This document shows, one piece after another, positions 52,232 through 58,857 of a stretch of 64,000 bases of DNA. The notes beneath the pieces are model-generated. The model made no database searches and was not told the DNA's origin. It saw only the letters and a program-made list of their open reading frames with translations. Source of the stretch: UBA6107 sp964390015 (GTDB taxonomy: Bacteria > Chloroflexota > Anaerolineae > Anaerolineales > Anaerolineaceae); assembly GCA_964390015.1 (NCBI GenBank), contig CAYMGO010000002.1, forward strand, positions 1-64,000. The letters run 5' to 3'. Position 1 is the stretch's first letter. Each line of letters opens with the position of its first letter. A program made the position numbers and the translations under genes.

Positions 52232-52852
52232 TTATTGCAGGGGTTGATCCATCCGAAGTGGCTGTGCCATCAAATCGGCGTCAATCGGTTTGAGTAATGA
52301 TTTTAGGATGTCAGGTTGTGATTCCTCCAGCCATTGCCAGCGCGCCTCGCTATCAAGTATAACCGGCATTCGATCATGGTACTGATTAACCAGCTCATTC
52401 GGCTCTGTAGTAATAATCGTGCAGCTGCGCAATTCGATTCCCTCCTGGTCACGCCATGATTCCCAAAGCCCGGCAAAGGTGAAAGGCTTTTGTTCCTTTA
52501 AAGTGAACAGAAATGGGTATTTTTTATTACCGACCAGTTTCCATTCATAGAAGCCATCGGCTGGTATCAGGCACCTGCGGCGCATGAATGGAACCCGGAA
52601 GGAAGGCTTTTCATCAAGCGTTTCAGCTCGCGCATTGAACATCCGGTAGCCCACTTTGGGATCCTTTGCCCATCCGGGCACAAGCCCCCACTTGAAAAGC
52701 GCCATATTTCGCGAATCCGGATCAGTCACTCCCGGCACGAACTGACCGGGAGAAATATTCCGGTTGGAAGTATACTCAACTGGAAACTCCCCCAATTCCA
52801 GCTGTTCCCGCAAGTCGTCCAATTGGAGCATGATCGTAAATCGGCCACACAT
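52232..52852 (-). CDS. yedK: SOS-response-associated peptidase (SRAP; YedK/HMCES)
   Basis: SRAP-family protein of 206 residues that forms a thiazolidine crosslink with abasic sites in single-stranded DNA, shielding them from error-prone processing. The start MCGRFTIMLQ places the catalytic Cys2 right after the removed methionine. Other family motifs: FKWGLVPGWAKDP (about residues 53-65), RMFNARAETLDEKPSFR (N and R, about 71-87), RRCLIPADGFYEWK with the catalytic glutamate (about 92-105), FAGLWESW, TIITTEPNELVNQYHDRMPV with the catalytic histidine. GACAGGAG is its ribosome site. Its first 77 nt overlap the end of the PolB-like gene, and it is probably co-transcribed with the cassette. Confidence 0.96.
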   Translation of the reverse strand: MCGRFTIMLQLDDLREQLELGEFPVEYTSNRNISPGQFVPGVTDPDSRNMALFKWGLVPGWAKDPKVGYRMFNARAETLDEKPSFRVPFMRRRCLIPADGFYEWKLVGNKKYPFLFTLKEQKPFTFAGLWESWRDQEGIELRSCTIITTEPNELVNQYHDRMPVILDSEARWQWLEESQPDILKSLLKPIDADLMAQPLRMDQPLQ

Positions 52853-55082
52853 AATTTACACTCCTGTCCAGGTCCAGGTTCAGATTCAGCGTTATCGTCC
52901 TTGTGTGCGCCCAGTGCTTTAACTGCGCGTCATCGATGCCGAAAGGATGGAAGATGCTCGAAGCAGCGCGCGCCATCAATTCGATATATTTTACTCTGTC
53001 AACATCCGCGGAGTCAATTTTCCCGGGTAATTCCCACGGTCGCACACCCGGTTCTCCGCGCATGTAGATAAAGCGGATCTTCTGCCCCGGGCGAGCACGT
53101 TTTCCGGTTTGCTCGAACAATTGCAAAGCCGCCCGCGCCCCGGGTGTGGGCGACCGGTAAGCCTCGAGTTCATGGCTGACCCGCGAAGTGACCACCAACT
53201 TTTCAAGCGGCACGCGGCCGCATTGCAGCTCCTCGAGTGCGTTGCGAAACAAACCAAATGCCTCCCGCACATAAACGGGGAGGTCGCGCACACTGCCAGC
53301 ACGGCTTAGCCGCTCAAGCATCCGGGTTTGCGTTTCAGCCACCCATGAGGGAGTGTCGCGGCGGCGCGCCTCGATCCCGCGCACCTTCATCGACCCGTCC
53401 TGGAAAACGCCAAAATAACGGTTGGCCACTGGCACTCTCTCGTCCATCCGTGAAGGCAGAAAGGCAACCCAGCGGTAGATGCCGTCAAGCGAAACACCCA
53501 ACCCCGTCTGTGCAGAGATCTCGTTCAGTACCGCCTGGAAGTCCGCCTTTGTTGAAGCGCCTTCTTTTTTGAGCCACAAAGCGTCAACATACATGTGCAG
53601 CACTTCAAAACCAAGAGATTCGGCCACCTCTTTGGCACGCAGCAGTACCTCGCGCCCGCCATTGGTCACAGCTTCGTGTGCCTCAATCCGGCCAAAACGG
53701 GCATTCTTGTAGCCCAGAAAACCAAAACAGACCACCAGCAGCCACTTCAAAGCAGAGGCACGCGCGCTGTCACGCTTCGAAAGCCGGCTTTCCTTCGCCA
53801 ACCCCGCGCCGCGCAGCTTGAGGGCAACTCGCTTTTCATAAAGCGGCTTCAATGTCAGCGGTACAACTCCCAGCTCCTCGCTGGCGGGCACAATGCCATT
53901 AGGAAGCGGCACCTCCGGTGAAATGTTGCCCTTAATGATGATTGCGGGGTACATCGATATGAAATCGACCTGAGCCACATTGGCGTGCAGCCCAACGATC
54001 GGCTGGTAGATCAACCCGCCGCGGTCGCGCTGAATCAGGTCCACCCCATCCTTGAATTGTTCAACCTGCTGTTTATGCCACGGAACCAGGGTCCCCTGCT
54101 CCAGCGCGGTAAGCATTTGCATGGCCGATATACCGGAACCCGGCGAAACGCGGGCGGCATTTTCAATGGGGAGCGTAGTCACTCGTGCAGATTCCAGCAC
54201 ACCATCCAGTCCGTAGTCACGCCACATCATTGCGCTGCGCTGATCAATATGGCAGCGTCCAAAAAGATGCGCCTCTTCCGCGCGGTAAACGATATGCCCA
54301 TAAGAAAAGTAGGTCATCTCTTTCTTCCAGGCAACTTCCCGAGACAGATCCCGGTTAAGACACAGCTGCATCCCTGCCCGCTGCGATAACTCGAGCAGCG
54401 CGGGGATGAGCCAGGTATCGCCCCAATGCGACAGAACGAAATCCGGATCCGCCTCCTCCAGCAGTTGATTCAATTTCCGCAGCAACAGCTCGGGTGACTT
54501 GAACATCAATGTTTGTTTTCTCTGCCCGAACTGCACCTTCAAGGCGGATGGCTCGCCTCGTCCCGGGTCACAATCCGGTTCAATTGTGAGCACGCGGAAA
54601 ACCGGGTGCACAGGTGCCAGGTCCCAGCGTGAATTCAGTACCTGCAGAGATAGGATTTCGCCGTTTTCATCATGCTCAACATCGCAAAAAGCCATGGGAA
54701 AGGTACCGAACCTGGCCGCATGGCGAATTGTGACGGGAATATCAGCGTCGTAGTAAACCAGATGAGGAAACTGCTGCTGCACCTCACGAAAGATTCTCGT
54801 CTCGCTCAGCGGGCTGTCAATGACCGCTTTTAAGACCGGGATGGGCTCAGGGATGAACGCGTCGCGCCGCGCCTCGCGCTGCAGTGATACCACCTCGGAA
54901 TAACGCCGCAGCGCCTTCCACAAAGAACGAAGCTGCTCACTGTCCCCGCTGGCATAGAACACCGCCTCCAGCTTCTGGTGAAGGCAGGGGCGCGCGCCAT
55001 CCTCCGCGATGAACCACAGGCACAATCCATCAACTGCGTCTTCATAGAGGTCAAGTAACCAGCCACGCAGACGCGTTCTCAT
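52776..55082 (-). CDS. B-family DNA polymerase homologue with altered catalytic motifs (PolB2-like)
   Basis: Protein of 768 residues with the exonuclease-polymerase layout of B-family polymerases. Motif A is intact: AQVDFISMYPAIII with Asp373. Motif B reads ALKWLLVVCFGFLG (Lys446 kept; the usual N-S-x-Y-G is V-V-C-F-G). Motif C reads HMYVDALWL with Asp500 kept, but the second aspartate of D-T-D, needed for catalysis in the family, is Leu502. The exonuclease D-x-E is replaced by TIE (Thr166, Glu168), and the second exo motif reads SHWGDTWLIP without its aspartate. This matches inactivated PolB2-type proteins of archaea and a few bacteria. ATG 55082 overlaps the previous stop (TGATG). Base composition is visibly richer in G+C than the flanks. 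Confidence 0.82.
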   Translation of the reverse strand: MRTRLRGWLLDLYEDAVDGLCLWFIAEDGARPCLHQKLEAVFYASGDSEQLRSLWKALRRYSEVVSLQREARRDAFIPEPIPVLKAVIDSPLSETRIFREVQQQFPHLVYYDADIPVTIRHAARFGTFPMAFCDVEHDENGEILSLQVLNSRWDLAPVHPVFRVLTIEPDCDPGRGEPSALKVQFGQRKQTLMFKSPELLLRKLNQLLEEADPDFVLSHWGDTWLIPALLELSQRAGMQLCLNRDLSREVAWKKEMTYFSYGHIVYRAEEAHLFGRCHIDQRSAMMWRDYGLDGVLESARVTTLPIENAARVSPGSGISAMQMLTALEQGTLVPWHKQQVEQFKDGVDLIQRDRGGLIYQPIVGLHANVAQVDFISMYPAIIIKGNISPEVPLPNGIVPASEELGVVPLTLKPLYEKRVALKLRGAGLAKESRLSKRDSARASALKWLLVVCFGFLGYKNARFGRIEAHEAVTNGGREVLLRAKEVAESLGFEVLHMYVDALWLKKEGASTKADFQAVLNEISAQTGLGVSLDGIYRWVAFLPSRMDERVPVANRYFGVFQDGSMKVRGIEARRRDTPSWVAETQTRMLERLSRAGSVRDLPVYVREAFGLFRNALEELQCGRVPLEKLVVTSRVSHELEAYRSPTPGARAALQLFEQTGKRARPGQKIRFIYMRGEPGVRPWELPGKIDSADVDRVKYIELMARAASSIFHPFGIDDAQLKHWAHTRTITLNLNLDLDRSVNYVWPIYDHAPIGRLAGTAGIGGVSS

Positions 55083-55486
55083 CACGCCCCATCCTGCAAC
55101 TCCACGTATTCGATGCCGCCCGTGGGCTTCTCCACAGGGCCCGCCGGGCTATCCTCCACAGGGCTGACCAGGCTCACAAGCGAGGGGAGCTCTGGAATGA
55201 CCGCGTCCACCACCGCGGGCCGTTCCCCCACGTCAACACCCATCCGCTCAAGCTGCTCTTCCAGGCGTCTCACCTTGCGGTACATCTCCAGCAGCATTGA
55301 AACGAGGTAAATATCCATTGGGTAAAGATTGCTGGCATAAGAGGCCTCGGCAATATGCCGGCGCGACAGCGCCAGCAGGTCCTGGATCAATTCCTGGTCA
55401 CTCTTGCGCAGCGCCCGCACAAAACGCCGCAGCGCCTTTTCCTCTTCAACCCAGGTTTGTGTGGCAGAAAGAATGGTTCGTCCCAT
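55082..55486 (-). CDS. Small coiled-coil protein of the PolB2-like cassette
   Basis: Protein of 134 residues, unrecognised. Residues ~1-85 are helical (TWVEEEKALRRFVRALRKSD, HIAEASYASNLYPMDIYLVS, MLLEMYRKVRRLEEQLERMG) and end in a short coiled coil. The remaining ~50 are acidic, proline-rich and probably disordered, with a final GIEYVELQDGA that could be a partner-binding tail. ATG 55486 has AAGGATGTC before it and lies 10 nt after the stop of the RadA-like gene; an in-frame upstream start overlaps that gene. Its stop overlaps the polymerase start by one base, indicating translational coupling. A linker between the other two proteins is a guess. Confidence 0.7.
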   Translation of the reverse strand: MGRTILSATQTWVEEEKALRRFVRALRKSDQELIQDLLALSRRHIAEASYASNLYPMDIYLVSMLLEMYRKVRRLEEQLERMGVDVGERPAVVDAVIPELPSLVSLVSPVEDSPAGPVEKPTGGIEYVELQDGA

Positions 55487-55496
55487 GACATCCTTA

Positions 55497-56081
55497 TCAA
55501 TAATCAGCGAGCAGGGGCAGTTGAACACCCGCCGGCTGCGCGGGCAGGAGCGCGGTCTCCTCCCAAACCTCTGAAGCGGCCTGCTTTAAGCGCTCCAGCA
55601 GCCCAAAACGCGGCTCCGAAAGTGACAGGAGCGGTTTGACGCTCACCACCGCCGGGGAATGAGCGCTCATCGCCAACAGGTACTGCAATGCCCGCTCAAA
55701 AAGCATGCTGCTTTCCGCTGCCTGAACACTTTCGTCCATAAAAGTGGTCAAAAGGTCAAGCACCAACACTGGCACCCCCTTGCCCGAGGCGGCTTTTTCC
55801 AGCAGCGTCACCACCTGGTAACAGGTGAAAGCTCGCGAAAGCCGGATATTGCGCATTACTGCCACCGGATCGGTGGTCAACGTCCGCAGCGTCCGGGCCA
55901 CCCGGTACATATTGCTGCGGTTTCCACAATCCAGCAGGTACACAGGGCCGCTGAGTGAAAGCCGGGCCACCAGGTCCAGCATCAAAGGCGCGCCGCCGTG
56001 AGCGCCAAAGACCAGCAGCAGACCGCTTGAGCAGGGGAAACTCAAAGTTCCTCCCGCACCGAAAGAACGCGCTATCTTCAT
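55497..56081 (-). CDS. RecA/RadA-like protein lacking the Walker A lysine
   Basis: Protein of 194 residues with the strand order of a RecA/RadA core. The P-loop position reads LLLVFGAHGGAP (residues 21-32), without the G-K-T/S needed to bind phosphates. VYLLDCGNRSNMYRVARTLR (about 47-66) corresponds to RadA 'YIDTEGtFrpeRi', VMRNIRLSRAFTCYQVVTLL (about 75-94) to RadA 'NI.yARA.n.dHq', and VPVLVLDLLTTFMDESVQ (about 103-120) to Walker B. It is therefore most likely an inactive RadA/ImuA-like paralogue acting structurally. It is the first gene of the cassette, and its ATG is 6 nt from the promoter -10, so the message is probably leaderless. Confidence 0.65.
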   Translation of the reverse strand: MKIARSFGAGGTLSFPCSSGLLLVFGAHGGAPLMLDLVARLSLSGPVYLLDCGNRSNMYRVARTLRTLTTDPVAVMRNIRLSRAFTCYQVVTLLEKAASGKGVPVLVLDLLTTFMDESVQAAESSMLFERALQYLLAMSAHSPAVVSVKPLLSLSEPRFGLLERLKQAASEVWEETALLPAQPAGVQLPLLADY

Positions 56082-56087
56082 ATTTCT

Positions 56088-56115
56088 ATTATATAGAACA
56101 TTTGTTCTTTGTCAA
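56088..56115 (-). promoter_or_regulatory. Near-consensus sigma-70 promoter of the PolB2-like cassette
   Basis: On the minus strand: TTGACA (56115-56110), 16-nt spacer, TATAAT (56093-56088). Both hexamers are perfect consensus. The start point would fall at about 56081, the A of the ATG, so the message would be leaderless. Confidence 0.85.
56095..56108. promoter_or_regulatory. LexA-type SOS box (AGAACATTTGTTCT)
   Basis: Perfect 14-bp palindrome containing GAAC-N4-GTTC, the Gram-positive/B. subtilis-type LexA operator pattern (CGAACRNRYGTTCG). It fills the promoter spacer, so a bound repressor would block RNA polymerase. No lexA gene is in the window. Confidence 0.75.
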
Positions 56116-56234
56116 GTACCTGTTCTATCGGCAAATCGTATTAACTGTTGTAATTTTGTTGTATTAATATTGCTATGCGCAATTCTTATATTTATCTATA
56201 GAGTTGCTTCCGTACTATAATAAATAATTGTCCT
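56116..56234. other. Intergenic region between cassette promoter and dus
   Basis: A+T-rich spacer of about 120 nt. It has TATAAT at 56216-56221 facing dus, and a half-site-like TGTTCT at 56120-56125 next to the LexA-type box. No RNA gene or other structure is seen. Confidence 0.6.
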
Positions 56235-57209
56235 ATGAGTGAACCCGATTTGCTCTCCACTCCTTTCCAGATCCGTAATATACAGATCCCCGGTCGCTTG
56301 TTACTGGCGCCAATGGATGGTTTTACAGATTCTCCATTCAGAATGATCTGCCGGGATTTTGGCGCTTCCCTGCTCACATCTGAATTTCTCAATGGGATTG
56401 ATATTGCTTATGGGCACCCCCACTTGAAATATAAAACTTGTTTCAGCGAAAGTGAAAGACCATTTTGTTACCAGGTATTTGATGACAACCCGGATCGTCT
56501 TTTATCTGCGGCGGTGAAACTTGAAGAACTTTCACCTGACATCATTGACATCAACATGGGCTGTTCAGCCAAAAATGTGAGTAATCGCGGAGCTGGCGCG
56601 GGTTTATTAAAACATCCTGAAAAGATCAGCAAAATTGCCGCTTCACTGGTTAACAATCTTCGCGTCCCTGTAACAGCGAAAATCCGCCTGGGCTGGGACG
56701 ACCAGACAAAAAATTACCTCGAAGTCGCTTCCATCCTTGTAGATAGCGGGATCAGTGCCATCACTGTTCACGCGCGCACCCGCAAACAGGAATACTCAGG
56801 TATGGCAGATTGGGACGCAATTGCCGCGATTAAATCGGTTGTGTCTGTTCCAGTGATCGGTAACGGCGACGTTCGCTCATCCGCTGATGCACTCAAAATG
56901 CTCGAACACACTGGCTGTGATGCTGTGATGGTGGGGCGGGCTGCACTCGGGAATCCATGGATTTTCTCGAGTCAGGATCGCTCAATCATCGCAGAGCACG
57001 AATTGTTCAATGTCATTGCCCGACATTTATCGCTGATGATCGTGCTTTATTCTGAGAAAATTGGTACCATCCTTTTCAGAAAACATCTATCAAGGTACCT
57101 CGCTGGTCACCTGCCTACGGCGGAGCTTAGAAGGAAAGTGTTTTCGTACGAAGATCCTGCGCACTTGCTTTCTGGATTAAGAAAAATATTTCACTTTGAG
57201 GAGAATTAA
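56235..57209 (+). CDS. dus: tRNA dihydrouridine synthase (Dus family)
   Basis: FMN enzyme reducing uridines in tRNA D-loops, 324 residues. Motifs: LLLAPMDGFTDSPFRMICRD (about residues 26-45), DIIDINMGCSAKNVSNRGAG (about 94-113, with the catalytic cysteine in the MGCS-type loop), VPVTAKIRLGWDD (about 141), ITVHARTRKQEYSGMADWDA (about 172-191), VIGNGDVRSSADALKMLEHT and CDAVMVGRAALGNPWIF. The FMN-phosphate glycine loop and the proton-donor cysteine are present. Most like DusB; exact target is not predictable. TATAAT lies at 56216-56221 before the start. Confidence 0.92.
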   Translation: MSEPDLLSTPFQIRNIQIPGRLLLAPMDGFTDSPFRMICRDFGASLLTSEFLNGIDIAYGHPHLKYKTCFSESERPFCYQVFDDNPDRLLSAAVKLEELSPDIIDINMGCSAKNVSNRGAGAGLLKHPEKISKIAASLVNNLRVPVTAKIRLGWDDQTKNYLEVASILVDSGISAITVHARTRKQEYSGMADWDAIAAIKSVVSVPVIGNGDVRSSADALKMLEHTGCDAVMVGRAALGNPWIFSSQDRSIIAEHELFNVIARHLSLMIVLYSEKIGTILFRKHLSRYLAGHLPTAELRRKVFSYEDPAHLLSGLRKIFHFEEN

Positions 57210-57210
57210 C

Positions 57211-57546
57211 ATGGAACCACTGCGAATTTGGAGCGATGATGTAGATTTTCCCGTCACAATATGTGACAAAAACGGTATCATTGTCGGCATGAACAATAAA
57301 TCCATTGAATTCTTTGTTGATGATGGCGGTGCCAATCTCATGGGCAAGTCTCTGGTTGACTGCCACCCTGAGCCATCCCGGACGAAACTACTCGACCTTC
57401 TTGCCAACCCGCGAGCTAATACTTATATCAGCCAATCCTCCATGGGGAAGCTCTTTGTTCACGAGACACCCTGGTACGAAAATGGAATTTATATGGGACT
57501 AGTTGAAATTTTAGTCAGTTTGCCAGAAACATTTACAGATCGGTGA
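57211..57546 (+). CDS. Small PAS-like domain protein
   Basis: Protein of 111 residues resembling a lone PAS fold: PVTICDKNGIIVGMNNKSIE (the 'i..D..G.i...N.a...' strand-loop), FVDDGGANLMGKSLVDCHPE (the 'G.s..dl..' helix) and later HETPWYENGIYMGLVEILVS strands. No effector domain follows. A ligand or redox sensor role is possible. GGAGAATTAAC precedes ATG 57211, only 1 nt after the dus stop, and it overlaps the DUF952 gene region at its 3' end; all three are probably co-transcribed. Confidence 0.7.
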   Translation: MEPLRIWSDDVDFPVTICDKNGIIVGMNNKSIEFFVDDGGANLMGKSLVDCHPEPSRTKLLDLLANPRANTYISQSSMGKLFVHETPWYENGIYMGLVEILVSLPETFTDR

Positions 57547-57551
57547 GCGAC

Positions 57552-57887
57552 ATGCACATATACCACATCACTGAAGAAATCACATGGAAAAGCGCTTTAC
57601 TAGAAGGCGTTTACGTTCCTACTGCATTTATTTCTGATGGGTTCATCCATTGTTCAACCAAAAAACAGGTGATCAAAGTCGCCAACACATTTTATAAAGA
57701 TGCCAACGACCTGGTTTTACTCAAGATCGACCCGGAAGAAATCGATGCCCCTCTTGTTTATGAAAATTTGGAAGGAAAGTCAGAACTCTTTCCGCATTTA
57801 TACGGGAAATTACCACTGAGAGCTGTCATTCAAGTGCTGCCACTCGCGAGAAATCGAAAAGGGGTGTTTGCCTTTCCTGAACAATAA
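57552..57887 (+). CDS. DUF952 family protein
   Basis: Protein of 111 residues of the DUF952 family: IYHITEEITWKSALLEGVYV, the signature DGFIHCSTKKQVIKVAN (about residues 30-46), LVLLKIDPEEIDAPLVYENL and ELFPHLYGKLPLRAVIQVLP (about 74-93). The histidine-cysteine-serine motif F-I-H-C-S is conserved in the family. The function is not established; distant similarity to ADP-ribosyl or RNA 2'-phosphotransferase folds has been suggested. A GTG at 57543 overlapping the PAS stop is an alternative start to ATG 57552. Confidence 0.88.
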   Translation: MHIYHITEEITWKSALLEGVYVPTAFISDGFIHCSTKKQVIKVANTFYKDANDLVLLKIDPEEIDAPLVYENLEGKSELFPHLYGKLPLRAVIQVLPLARNRKGVFAFPEQ

Positions 57888-57890
57888 TAA

Positions 57891-57918
57891 ACTGACTGCT
57901 TCGCGAACATGGTAAAAT
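57891..57918 (+). promoter_or_regulatory. Candidate promoter of tRNA-Arg(CCG)
   Basis: -10 TAAAAT (57913-57918) 9 nt before the tRNA and a weak -35 ACTGAC (57891-57896) at 16 nt. Confidence 0.4.
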
Positions 57919-57927
57919 TGCCTGCGA

Positions 57928-57999
57928 GTCCCTGTAGCGCAATGGATAGCGTGCCGGCCTCCGAAGCCGAAGGTGAGAGTTCGAATCTCTCCAGGGACA
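57928..57999 (+). tRNA. tRNA-Arg (CCG anticodon)
   Basis: 72 nt: acceptor GTCCCTG pairs with CAGGGAC, D-stem GCGC/GCGT, anticodon loop CTCCGAA giving CCG, T-arm GAGAG TTCGAAT CTCTC, discriminator A. CCA is not encoded. Pair 27-43 is a C-A mismatch, as in the other tRNA-Arg of this window. Confidence 0.95.
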
Positions 58000-58083
58000 C
58001 ACGTTTACCCTCGTCTTGATATACATGGGATTAAGCGATCAAGGTAAACGATATCGGGGAAAGTATTAAAAAGGAGATTCTCA

Positions 58084-58800
58084 ATGGTGGAAACTGGTTT
58101 TGGCGGTGGATATCTACTTTACATTCTCTTGAGCTTGCCGGCCTTGTTGCTGGGTTTATGGGCTCAAACGAAGATCAAGTCATCTTTTGCCAAGTATTCG
58201 AGGGTGCGCACAACTACTGGTTTGACCGGCGCTGAAGTTGCCAGGCGTATGCTTGACCAGAACGGACTAAACAATGTTCGAATTGAGCAGGTAAGCGGAA
58301 ACCTGACAGATCACTACGACCCGCGCGCTAAGGTTTTACGGCTCAGCCAGGGTGTGTACAACAGCCCAAGCATCGCAGCCGCGGGTGTAGCAGCACACGA
58401 AAGCGGACACGCCGTACAGGACCATGTGAAATACGGCCCCCTCAAGATCCGCTCTCTGATGGTACCTTCCGTAAAAATTGGCAGCTGGTTTGGTCCGGTT
58501 CTATTCGTAATCGGCCTGGCAATCAGTGGTCAGACGGGTACGAGCATGGCTACTATTGGTTTGCTGCTTTTTTCCGCAACCGCCCTTTTTGCCCTTGTCA
58601 CGCTTCCGGTTGAATTCGATGCCAGTAAACGCGCCAAAGCCTGGCTTGCTGACTCAGGTATTATTTACAGTACTGAGACTGAAGGTGTCAGTAAAGTCCT
58701 TGATTCTGCCGCACTGACATATGTTGCCGGCGCAGCTCAGGCCATTTCAACCGTGCTCTACTATGCTTTGTTATTAATGGGACGTTCCAGCAGAGATTAA
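58084..58800 (+). CDS. Neutral zinc metallopeptidase (YugP-like)
   Basis: Membrane zinc protease-like protein of 238 residues. A first helix (residues ~10-24) is followed by the conserved SSFAKYSRVRTTTGLTGAEV segment and LTDHYDPRAKVLRLSQGVYN, then the zinc motif AAHESGHAVQ with H-E-x-x-H (about residue 100-109), and three more membrane helices. This is the YugP/DUF-type zinc metallopeptidase family, whose substrate is unknown. GGAGATTCTCA precedes the ATG. A strong terminator follows. Confidence 0.9.
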   Translation: MVETGFGGGYLLYILLSLPALLLGLWAQTKIKSSFAKYSRVRTTTGLTGAEVARRMLDQNGLNNVRIEQVSGNLTDHYDPRAKVLRLSQGVYNSPSIAAAGVAAHESGHAVQDHVKYGPLKIRSLMVPSVKIGSWFGPVLFVIGLAISGQTGTSMATIGLLLFSATALFALVTLPVEFDASKRAKAWLADSGIIYSTETEGVSKVLDSAALTYVAGAAQAISTVLYYALLLMGRSSRD

Positions 58801-58823
58801 ACAGAGTATCTCAATAGTCAAAA

Positions 58824-58857
58824 AAGGCTGCCCATTTGAAGGGGCAGCCTTTTTTTA
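58824..58857. terminator. Bidirectional intrinsic terminator between zinc peptidase and mreB
   Basis: Stem AAGGCTGCCC / GGGCAGCCTT with loop ATTTGAAG, flanked by A on the left and seven T on the right. It can end the zinc-peptidase transcript and the converging mreB transcript. Confidence 0.92.

Noticed and set aside
53985..54389. Plus-strand open frame of 134 codons inside the polymerase-like gene
   Set aside because: G+C-rich genes lack stops on the opposite strand; no motif, and it lies wholly inside a well-supported gene.
52776..55082. Ordinary DNA polymerase II, casposon or phage polymerase
   Set aside because: Motif C, motif B and exonuclease residues are substituted, and no integrase, Cas1, terminal repeats or phage genes are nearby.
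55082..55528. Longer start (55528) for the small coiled-coil protein
   Set aside because: It would overlap the RadA-like gene; ATG 55486 has its own ribosome site.
52776..56115. Integrative element with att sites at tRNA genes
   Set aside because: The nearest tRNAs (50405-50480 and 57928-57999) are not next to the cassette, and no direct repeat of their 3' ends was seen at its borders.
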